This document shows positions 1 through 6,357 of a stretch of DNA of 7,522 nt, in pieces (positions within the stretch are counted from its first letter, which is position 1; every line of letters begins with the position of its first letter). The notes under the pieces are model-generated. The model made no database searches and was not told the origin of the DNA. It was given only the letters and a program-made list of their open reading frames with translations. The stretch covers positions 1 to 7,522 of the forward strand of contig JAOUPW010000077.1 of NCBI GenBank assembly GCA_029879665.1, in the 5' to 3' direction. A program made the position numbers and the translations under genes. The DNA is from Rhodospirillales bacterium (lineage in GTDB: Bacteria; Pseudomonadota; Alphaproteobacteria; Rhodospirillales; JAOUPW01).

Positions 1-2169
1 GCGGTTGAACCCGGCGAACAGAACGGCGAACAGAACGGCGATCAGAGCGATCAGAACAGCGAAAAGGTTGAAACCGTCGGTGGCGATGACCAGGACGACC
101 TTGAATCCCGGCGCCCGATACCCGTTCATCGGCGTTACAAGATTCAGGAAGTCATCAAACGGCGCCAAATTATTCTCGTCCAGGTGGTAAAGGAAGAACG
201 TGGCAATAAGGGCGCGGCGCTTACGACATACCTGTCGCTTGCCGGTCGCTATTGCGTCCTTATGCCCAACACCGCGCGCGGCGGCGGCGGGGTGTCGCGC
301 AAAATCACTTCTGCGAATGACCGTAAACGCCTGAAAAAAACCCTTGCTGATTTAGAAATTCCGTCAGGAATGGGCGTAATTGTCCGCACCGCCGGAAGTG
401 AACATGGCAAAGCGGAAATCAAGCGCGATTACGATTACCTGCTCAGGCTGTGGAATAACATCCGCGAACTAACCTTGGAATCAACGGCGCCATGCCTTGT
501 GCACGAGGAAGGGAATCTAATCAAGCGCTCGATTCGCGATCTCTACAACAAAGATATCGAAGAAATATTCGTGGAAGGCGACGAAGGATACCGGATAGCC
601 AAGGACTTTATGAAATTACTGATCCCCAGTCATTCCAAGAAGGTTCAGCCCTACCGTGATACCGAAAAGTCCTTGCTACAGCGATTTCAAGTTGAGGACC
701 AGTTGGCGGCCATGCACAGCCCGGTGGTGCAATTGAAATCAGGCGGCTATATCGTCATCAACTCCACCGAAGCCTTGGTTGCCATTGATGTCAACTCGGG
801 CCGCGCGACCAAGGAACGCAACATCGAGGAAACGGCATTCAAAACCAACCTTGAGGCCGCCGATGAAGTTGCGCGTCAATTACGGTTACGCGACCTCGCC
901 GGCTTAATCGTAATTGATTTTATCGATATGGAAGTCCGACGCAACCAAACCCAGGTTGAACGCCGCCTCAAGGAGGCCATGAAGAATGATCGGGCCCGCA
1001 TTCAATTAGGAAGGATAAGTCCTTTCGGATTATTGGAGCTTTCCCGTCAGCGCCTCCGTCCCAGCTTGTTTGAAACCACTTCGGACCCCTGCCCCTATTG
1101 CGAAGGAACGGGAGCCAGGCGTTCCGTGGAATCAACGGCACTCCATGTCCTGCGCGCAATCGAGGAAGAGGGAGCCCGCAAAAAGGCAAGTGAGATTACG
1201 GTTCATCTTCCAAGCGAGATCTCCCTCTACATTCTCAATCAGAAGCGCATGTCCCTGATCGATATCGAAACCCGCTACAAGATATCCATCTATCTGAACA
1301 GCGACGAATCCCTGATCCCGCCTGATTACAGGATCGAGCGGATTAAATTGAAAAACATCACGCCTCTTGACGAAGCGGAAGTTTCACTCGACGAAGCCGG
1401 CAGTGGCGATGAACAGGTTGCCGAGACGGCGGGCGAAGACGAGGATGGAAAACGCCGCCGCCGCCGCCGCCCCAGGAAACGCCGGCGCTCGGAGGAGCCA
1501 CAGGAAACTGAAACCTCCGACGAAGTTGAGGAAGAAAAACTGTCCGCCGGTGAAGCTGCTGTCGCTACCGAGGAACCCAAAGTTAAGAGCGCTGAAGAAG
1601 GCGAAGAACCCCGCAAACGCCGCCGCCGCGGCCGCCGCGGCGGGCGTAGACGCCCACGAAATAGCGCAACTCAACAAGAGGGTATTGAGCAAGACGGCCT
1701 TGAAAAGGTTGGTGGCGAAGCGGAAGGCGAACCCATTCTTCTTGGTCCGCCAGAGGACAGCCTTTTGCTGGAAGGCCCCGAGACCCCCCCGTCACTAACG
1801 GCGCCGGAAGAAAAAGCAGAAGATTCTCCGGAAAGCGAGTCCAATGCCAACCGCGGCAGGAAAAAAACCGTGGCAAAAAAGACCTCGGCCAAAGGGAAAA
1901 CCCGGACAAAAAGTAAAAAGGCTTCGGCAGAAACCCCGGAAACCGTTGACACCGCCCCTTCTGTTGATGATCGCGCATTGAAACCCGAACCGGCGCCTGT
2001 TGAATACAACCCGGTCCCGGAGTCAGAATCTCCGAATATAACGGCAAGCTCACACGAATCTGAACCCGAAGACACCGGCCTAGCCGCCGTGATTACTGTC
2101 GACTCGGATGGCCAGGCAACGCCTGCAAGAGAGCCGCGCCGGGGCTGGTGGAAACGGATGACCGAATAA
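1..2169 (+). CDS. rne: Ribonuclease E, 5'-truncated by window edge
   Basis: Endoribonuclease that starts mRNA decay, processes rRNA and tRNA precursors, and scaffolds the RNA degradosome. Reading frame 1 is open from the first base, so the start lies outside the window; 722 residues are present. Residues 1-80 are the end of the S1 RNA-binding domain with an acidic Gln/Asn-rich insertion. The 5'-sensor motif VRTAG is at R129-T130. The DNase I-like catalytic core carries IDVNSGR (D263) and IDFIDM (D306), matching the Mg-binding D303 and D346 of E. coli. The Zn-link CPYC is at C364-C367, needed for dimer-of-dimer assembly. After about residue 460 the protein becomes low-complexity: acidic stretches alternate with Arg-rich tracts (484-496, 538-553) and a Lys-rich tract (620-640), probably RNA-binding and disordered. 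It ends in a Gly-Trp-Trp motif. It is convergent with the aminotransferase gene, with 4 bases between the stop codons. The in-frame GTG at 184 is internal to the S1 domain and is not the start. Confidence 0.97.
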   Translation, partial: AVEPGEQNGEQNGDQSDQNSEKVETVGGDDQDDLESRRPIPVHRRYKIQEVIKRRQIILVQVVKEERGNKGAALTTYLSLAGRYCVLMPNTARGGGGVSRKITSANDRKRLKKTLADLEIPSGMGVIVRTAGSEHGKAEIKRDYDYLLRLWNNIRELTLESTAPCLVHEEGNLIKRSIRDLYNKDIEEIFVEGDEGYRIAKDFMKLLIPSHSKKVQPYRDTEKSLLQRFQVEDQLAAMHSPVVQLKSGGYIVINSTEALVAIDVNSGRATKERNIEETAFKTNLEAADEVARQLRLRDLAGLIVIDFIDMEVRRNQTQVERRLKEAMKNDRARIQLGRISPFGLLELSRQRLRPSLFETTSDPCPYCEGTGARRSVESTALHVLRAIEEEGARKKASEITVHLPSEISLYILNQKRMSLIDIETRYKISIYLNSDESLIPPDYRIERIKLKNITPLDEAEVSLDEAGSGDEQVAETAGEDEDGKRRRRRRPRKRRRSEEPQETETSDEVEEEKLSAGEAAVATEEPKVKSAEEGEEPRKRRRRGRRGGRRRPRNSATQQEGIEQDGLEKVGGEAEGEPILLGPPEDSLLLEGPETPPSLTAPEEKAEDSPESESNANRGRKKTVAKKTSAKGKTRTKSKKASAETPETVDTAPSVDDRALKPEPAPVEYNPVPESESPNITASSHESEPEDTGLAAVITVDSDGQATPAREPRRGWWKRMTE
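13..48 (+). repeat. Three-copy 12-base tandem repeat inside rne
   Basis: Units at 13-24, 25-36 and 37-48 read ggcgaacagaac, ggcgaacagaac and ggcgatcagagc; a looser partial unit follows at 49-60. They encode Gly-Glu-Gln-Asn, Gly-Glu-Gln-Asn and Gly-Asp-Gln-Ser. The repeat is in frame and lies in the acidic insertion that interrupts the S1 domain. The first two units are identical, which suggests recent duplication or slippage. Its left limit may extend beyond the window. Confidence 0.85.
1450..1659 (+). other. Arg-rich RNA-binding tracts in the RNase E tail
   Basis: Two basic clusters, codons 484-496 (six consecutive CGC Arg codons at 1453-1470) and codons 538-553, flank an acidic linker. Arg-rich segments in the disordered half of RNase E are known RNA-binding sites, and in Caulobacter the disordered tail also supports condensate formation. 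The use here is inferred from composition. The CGC runs create long spurious open frames on both strands. Confidence 0.7.
2128..2166 (+). other. C-terminal Gly-Trp-Trp microdomain of RNase E (likely PNPase-binding)
   Basis: The last 13 residues, REPRRGWWKRMTE, end in a basic GWW peptide. In Caulobacter crescentus a very similar C-terminal RNase E peptide docks into polynucleotide phosphorylase. The match is by eye from memory of that motif. It suggests that this organism builds a degradosome containing PNPase by the alphaproteobacterial mode rather than with the E. coli type of microdomain. Confidence 0.7.
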
Positions 2170-2173
2170 GACT

Positions 2174-3322
2174 CTAAGCCGTCCAATCGAGAAGGCGGCG
2201 GGCGGCGGCGTCCATGTCTTCTGTCGAGCCGGAGAAACTGAACCTAATGAAGTGGTGGCCTCGGTCGGGATCGAAATCGATACCGGGCGTCGCTGCCACG
2301 CCGGTTTCCGCCAGCATGCGCTGACAATACGACTGACTGTCGTCCGTCAGATGAGCAACGTCGGCGTAGATGTAGAAAGCCCCTTCCGCCGAAGCCAGCT
2401 TGTCGAATCCGGCCTTGGGCAGTTCCCGCAAAAGAAGTTCCCGGTTCCTGGCATAACGCTGCACGTTTCCATCCAGTTCTTCGCCGCAGTCAAAGGCCGC
2501 GACCGCGGCAAACTGGGACAGGGTCGGCGGGGAAATAAACAGGTTCTGCGCCAGGCACTCGACAGGCCGGATCAGGGAGTCCGGCACCACCATCCACCCC
2601 AAACGCCATCCGGTCATGGAAAAATACTTCGAGAAACTATTGATGATGATGGCATCATCGCTCACTGCCAGCGCCGGGGTCGCCGGTTCTTCGTAGGTAA
2701 TACCATGGTAGATTTCATCGGAAATCAGGCGCAAACCCTTTTTCGCGCAATAGTTCGCCAGAACTTTCATTTCTTCCTTATGGATCATGGTTCCGGTGGG
2801 GTTGGAAGGACTGGCGATGATCAGTCCGTCCAGCCGGCCTTCGACGCGGTCCAGAATTTCGGGCGTCGGCTGGAAGTTGGTCTCCGGTCCGACCAACACG
2901 CAAACCGGCTCGATGTTTAGGGATTTCAGGATATTTCGGTAGGCAGGATAGCCGGGGCTGGCCAGTGCAACCCGGTCGCCGGGATCAAAGGATGACAAAA
3001 AGGCCAGCAGGAATGCTCCCGACGAACCGGTGGTCACCACGATCCGCTCCAGATTCACGGCAACGTCATATTCGTCCCGGTAATATTTAACGATCCTTTG
3101 TCTTAGCGGCAGAACGCCGAACGCATCGGTATAGCCCAGCTTGTCCGAACTCAGCGCCTCCCGCGCGGCGTCCAACACCCCCTTGGGAGCCGGCGTGCTC
3201 GGCTGCCCCACCTCCATATGCAGGATATGATTGCCCCGAGCCTCGGCCTCACCGGCGGCGCGCATGACATCCATAACGATGAAGGGAGGGATAATCCCCC
3301 GTTTTGCGACCTTAAGCGGCAT
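2174..3322 (-). CDS. Class I/II PLP-dependent aminotransferase
   Basis: Cytosolic fold-type I aminotransferase of 382 residues, the usual length for the aspartate/aromatic class. PLP-site features in order: TTGSSGA (about residues 97-102, phosphate binding), SPSNPTGT with N174, SDEIYHG with D202 (pyridine N) and Y205, the Schiff-base lysine K232 in SFSKYFSMTGWRLGW with R240, and a C-terminal FIRFSFS with R360 for the substrate carboxylate. The amino-donor preference cannot be read from sequence; aspartate, alanine, aromatic or other substrates are possible. ATG at 3322 was chosen because the family sequence begins just there (PLKVAKRGIIPPF) and a weak GGGAAAG ribosome site lies 9 bases upstream. 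A longer start at 3397 would overlap the GGT-like gene with unrelated residues. It probably shares a transcript with that gene, 22 bases upstream. The stop is TAG. Confidence 0.93.
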   Translation of the reverse strand: MPLKVAKRGIIPPFIVMDVMRAAGEAEARGNHILHMEVGQPSTPAPKGVLDAAREALSSDKLGYTDAFGVLPLRQRIVKYYRDEYDVAVNLERIVVTTGSSGAFLLAFLSSFDPGDRVALASPGYPAYRNILKSLNIEPVCVLVGPETNFQPTPEILDRVEGRLDGLIIASPSNPTGTMIHKEEMKVLANYCAKKGLRLISDEIYHGITYEEPATPALAVSDDAIIINSFSKYFSMTGWRLGWMVVPDSLIRPVECLAQNLFISPPTLSQFAAVAAFDCGEELDGNVQRYARNRELLLRELPKAGFDKLASAEGAFYIYADVAHLTDDSQSYCQRMLAETGVAATPGIDFDPDRGHHFIRFSFSGSTEDMDAAARRLLDWTA

Positions 3323-3344
3323 GATGCATGTCTTTCCCGATCTT

Positions 3345-4955
3345 TCAGTCGGCGCCGGTTGCCAGCCCGTAGCCCCGGGGATCGGTTTTGATTTCACAGC
3401 TTCCCGGATTGGGTGGCAAACCGGCGGAACAGGATATCGCGTTGACCAAGCCCAAGCGCGGTGTCGCCGCGACTTTGTGGTGACGTTGGGTCAGAGAAAA
3501 GATAAACGGTTGGCTGAGTCCCTGTTCATAATAGGTCAGGTCAGGCATACCGCTATGATGAACCCGCTTCGCGGCGATGGCATCTTCCAGGGGCTGTTCA
3601 TCGATTAGCACCCGGGCGGCGACATTTATTAACGCCGTCGGCGCGGTAACGCCGCCAGAGGCAGCGGCGGCAAAAAAGAATTCGTTGACGTTATGATTGA
3701 CTACTACCATCGGCCCCAGGGAATATGGCCCGCGTCCACCCCTGTCAGGAGCTGCAGCGAACAGAACCCCGGTACCAGACGCAACCCGGCCGGTTCCGAA
3801 CAGGCTGTTGAGAGTCAGACCACAGGCCACGGCGGAACCATCCCGGTCAGTAACGACGAAACTGGTCGCCGACGGGTTTTCGGCGCGCTCCACCGGTGTC
3901 GGACGTAGACGCTCCGACGGGATGTGACGGTTGGACACGTAGCTACGCATCAACGGCTTGATACGACCTTCAAGGGTTAGATCCGATTCGGCGATCTTCG
4001 CCGTGCCGCCCTCCCCCATCCATTGTCCCCTGTCGGCATAAGCCCGGAGCGCAGTTTCCGCCAGCAGGTGATTGCGTTCCTCTGCGGGGACGCTGTCATA
4101 CATATCTTCCAAAATGACCCACATGACGGCCTCAAGGGAACCCGCAGCCGCCGGGGGCGGGGAGAAGTGAAGGGTTTTGTTACCGTAGGGAATCTTGATG
4201 GTTTGGCGCCATTGAGGTTTGAAGGCCCTGAGGTCCGTCATGCTGAGCGAACCGCCCGACGCCTTAGCCCCGGCAACAAGTTGACGGGCGAGCATGCCGT
4301 TATAGAAATCGCCAGAACCCTTAGCCCTGAGTATGCCCAGCACCCCCGCCAGATCATTCTGGAAAATTCTTTCACCTTCCCCGAGAATCGCTTTCCCGTC
4401 GCGGCGACCGAAGATGCGCCGGGTTTCGGGCTCAATCATTAAGGCGTCCGAGACCGTGGCAAGATTCTGCGCCAGAGAACGGGAAACAGGAATCCCGAAG
4501 CGGGCTATTTTTTCCGCCGGTGAAACCAACCGAGCCCAAGACAGTCTGCCGTATTTAGAATGAAGAGCAAAAAAACCACGGGCATTGCCGGGAACGGCAG
4601 TCGGTCGGGTTGCACCCGCCGAAATCCGGGACGGCGCCTGGGCTAGAAAGTCGATGGCTTCGGCGGTCTTGCTCTTATGATCCCAGACAACACAGACCCC
4701 GCCGCCGCCGAGCCCTGCCGAAGACGGCAAGGTTACGGAAAGGGCGAAATAGACGGCTACCGCCGCATCGACGGCGCTGCCGCCGGAAGACAGAACTTCC
4801 CGGCCAATCAGGGCGGCCCGGGGCTCGTCCGTGGCCACGCCGCCAAGAAAGCCTTCTACGAAACCGATCGTGCCCCGTTTAGATTCATCTTCCGCGGCAC
4901 AGGCCACGAGCATGATCGCTAGTAAAACCGGGAACATTTGACGCACACCGCGCAC
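3345..4955 (-). CDS. Gamma-glutamyltransferase-family lipoprotein with atypical active site
   Basis: An Ntn-hydrolase-fold protein of 536 residues. GGTs normally cleave glutathione and other gamma-glutamyl compounds in the periplasm after self-cleavage into two subunits. The N-terminus (RGVRQ, then a hydrophobic run, then LVAC with C19) is a lipoprotein signal with Ala at +2, so outer-membrane anchoring is likely. Large-subunit marks are SSAGLGGGG (about 78-86), IDFLAQAP and AVPGNARGFF (about 120-129). The small subunit has SATSFVVTDRDG, LTLNSLFGTG (N383), AASGG, and a DPRGYGLATG end, so the protein is full length. By ungapped alignment the catalytic Thr position is A363 (Thr is next, T364), and the substrate carboxylate-binding Arg (E. 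coli R114) is L104. The lid-loop region is also short. Canonical GGT activity is therefore doubtful. The GTG start at 4955 is favoured by AAAGG seven bases upstream and by the signal peptide position; ATG 5006 (553 residues) and ATG 4937 are alternatives. It is divergent from the protease gene and is followed by the aminotransferase. Confidence 0.88.
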   Translation of the reverse strand: MRGVRQMFPVLLAIMLVACAAEDESKRGTIGFVEGFLGGVATDEPRAALIGREVLSSGGSAVDAAVAVYFALSVTLPSSAGLGGGGVCVVWDHKSKTAEAIDFLAQAPSRISAGATRPTAVPGNARGFFALHSKYGRLSWARLVSPAEKIARFGIPVSRSLAQNLATVSDALMIEPETRRIFGRRDGKAILGEGERIFQNDLAGVLGILRAKGSGDFYNGMLARQLVAGAKASGGSLSMTDLRAFKPQWRQTIKIPYGNKTLHFSPPPAAAGSLEAVMWVILEDMYDSVPAEERNHLLAETALRAYADRGQWMGEGGTAKIAESDLTLEGRIKPLMRSYVSNRHIPSERLRPTPVERAENPSATSFVVTDRDGSAVACGLTLNSLFGTGRVASGTGVLFAAAPDRGGRGPYSLGPMVVVNHNVNEFFFAAAASGGVTAPTALINVAARVLIDEQPLEDAIAAKRVHHSGMPDLTYYEQGLSQPFIFSLTQRHHKVAATPRLGLVNAISCSAGLPPNPGSCEIKTDPRGYGLATGAD

Positions 4956-4966
4956 CCAACTACCTT
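4938..4966 (+). promoter_or_regulatory. Possible sigma-70-type promoter for the M48 protease
   Basis: TTGACG (4938-4943) is separated by 17 bases from TACCTT (4961-4966), upstream of the TTG start at 4993. The -35 box is close to consensus and the -10 box is poor. It overlaps the first codons of the divergent GGT-like gene. This is a by-eye match only. Confidence 0.22.
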
Positions 4967-4967
4967 T
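4960..4967 (-). promoter_or_regulatory. Ribosome binding site deciding the GTG start of the GGT-like gene
   Basis: Minus-strand AAAGGTAG has its GG seven bases before the GTG at 4955. The upstream ATG at 5006 has only GGAG twelve bases away, and starting there would place about 18 extra residues ahead of the lipoprotein signal. This favours GTG 4955. Confidence 0.55.
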
Positions 4968-4976
4968 AGTGGGAAC

Positions 4977-4983
4977 AAGGGGA
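4977..4983 (+). promoter_or_regulatory. Ribosome binding site for the TTG start of the M48 protease
   Basis: AAGGGGA ends nine bases before TTG 4993. An in-frame TAA at 4984-4986 rules out any earlier start, and no ATG follows before the signal peptide, so this site supports TTG initiation. Confidence 0.7.
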
Positions 4984-4992
4984 TAAATCGCT

Positions 4993-6351
4993 TTGCTAAA
5001 ATCCATTCGCCTATCAGTCTCCGTTTTTGGTTTTTTTGCCGCCATTCTGGTGTTTCCGGTCGTCCCGGCCGCGAAAAACCTCTCAATCATCCGCGATGCC
5101 GAGATAGAAAATACCATCCAGGCCTATGCAGCGCCACTATTCAAAGCGGCTGGATTGGTCCCGTCCTCGGTTAATATATATCTGGTCAAGGACCGTACCC
5201 TGAACGCTTTTGTCGCCGGAGGCCAGAACCTCTTTATCCATACCGGCCTTCTGGTCCGCTCGGAAAACGCCGATCAGGTGATAGGGGTGATTGCCCACGA
5301 AACCGGCCATATTGCCGGCGGCCACCTGACCCGGACCAACGAGGCTCTTCGCAACAGTACCGCCCAGACGATTTTGGGCGCCGTTCTTGGCGTTATTGCC
5401 GCCGTCGGTACCGGCCGGGGAGATGTCGGCGCCGCCGTTATCGCGGGAAGCCAGGGCTCCAGTATCCGGTCCTTTCTACGCTACAGCCGAATCCAGGAAT
5501 CAGTCGCCGACCAGGCGGCAGCCCAGTTTTTGGAAAATACTGGCCAGTCGGCCCATGGGCTTCTGGAATTCCTGAACATCCTAAGTCAGGGAGAACCGCT
5601 GAGCACGGAAACACAGAACTCCTACATGCGTTCCCACCCCATGAGCCGGGAACGGATCGAATCCCTGCAGACCCATATCGCGAAATCACGTTTTTCGGAC
5701 ATACCTTCCTCGGAAGATTTTCAGACCAGGCACCGGATCATGCGCGCCAAGCTGCTGGCCTTTCTGGAACCTAAAACGATCATCACCGGCAGGTACAAGG
5801 AAACGGACAACAGCATCGAAAGCCGCTATGCCCGTGCCATTGCCTATTACCGGGTGCCAAATCTGGAGAAAGCCCTCCCTCTTGTTGACGGCTTGATCGC
5901 GGAACAGCCTAACAATGCGTACTTTCACGAACTGAAGGGGCAAATGCTGTTTGAAAACGGGCGGGTTCAGGAAGCCCTCGGCCCGTATACGAAAGCGACT
6001 GAACTAATGCCCGGATCCGCGCTGTTAAGATTGGGACTGGCCAGAGCGCAACTGGAATCCAACAATCCGGCGTTGCTCCAACTTTCCGCCCTGAACTTTC
6101 AGTCTGCCTTGCAAAGAGAACCCCGCATGCCTTTCGCCTGGCGCCAGCTTGCCATCGCCTACGGGCGCACCAATCAGCCGGGCATGAGTGCACTGGCGCT
6201 TGCGGAAGAAGCGCTTCTTCTTGGCAACCAGCGCAACGCGCTTTATCAGGCGGGGAAAGCGGAAACCCTGCTGCCTCGCGGCTCCATCGGTTGGCTCAAG
6301 GCCCAGGACATCCGGGAGGCCGCACAATTTCTTGACCGCGAAAAAAAGTGA
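4993..6351 (+). CDS. Secreted M48 zinc metalloprotease with TPR repeats (BepA/YfgC-like)
   Basis: A periplasmic protease/chaperone-like protein of 452 residues; E. coli BepA (487) promotes LptD assembly and degrades stalled outer-membrane proteins. A signal peptide spans residues 1-26 (LKSIR, hydrophobic core, VPA cleavage site). The catalytic motif HETGH is at 102-106 (zinc ligands H102 and H106, general base E103), and the third ligand E169 is in ESVAD. H215 in SHPMSRERI sits 46 residues beyond E169, like the BepA His that gates the active site. Between them, residues 120-155 are Gly/Ala-rich and could lie against the membrane. About four TPR-like helical pairs follow at 277-412 for partner binding. 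The start is TTG, because an in-frame stop lies three codons upstream and AAGGGGA precedes it. It ends in TGA followed within six bases by glpK sequence in the same frame, so the two are probably co-transcribed. The specific substrate is unknown. Confidence 0.93.
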   Translation: MLKSIRLSVSVFGFFAAILVFPVVPAAKNLSIIRDAEIENTIQAYAAPLFKAAGLVPSSVNIYLVKDRTLNAFVAGGQNLFIHTGLLVRSENADQVIGVIAHETGHIAGGHLTRTNEALRNSTAQTILGAVLGVIAAVGTGRGDVGAAVIAGSQGSSIRSFLRYSRIQESVADQAAAQFLENTGQSAHGLLEFLNILSQGEPLSTETQNSYMRSHPMSRERIESLQTHIAKSRFSDIPSSEDFQTRHRIMRAKLLAFLEPKTIITGRYKETDNSIESRYARAIAYYRVPNLEKALPLVDGLIAEQPNNAYFHELKGQMLFENGRVQEALGPYTKATELMPGSALLRLGLARAQLESNNPALLQLSALNFQSALQREPRMPFAWRQLAIAYGRTNQPGMSALALAEEALLLGNQRNALYQAGKAETLLPRGSIGWLKAQDIREAAQFLDREKK

Positions 6352-6357
6352 GCCGCC

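Noticed and set aside
184..186. GTG at 184 as the rne start
   Set aside because: The same frame is open to base 1, and the residues before it (HRRYKIQEVIKRRQ) belong to conserved RNase E sequence.
1326..2186. Several long open frames antisense or shifted within the rne tail
   Set aside because: They are Ala-, Ser- or Arg-runs produced by the CGC/GCG-rich codons of the RNase E tail. They have no family-like sequence, and the rne frame explains the region.
2150..2230. Bidirectional terminator between rne and the aminotransferase gene
   Set aside because: No stem-loop followed by a T run could be found on either strand by eye.
2252..2920. 222-codon plus-strand open frame over the aminotransferase gene
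   Set aside because: The minus strand carries all expected PLP-enzyme motifs. The plus-strand product is His/Gln/Arg-rich and unrecognisable, as expected for a shadow frame.
3323..3397. N-terminal extension of the aminotransferase to ATG 3397
   Set aside because: It would overlap the conserved C-terminus of the GGT-like gene, and the 25 extra residues do not resemble the family.
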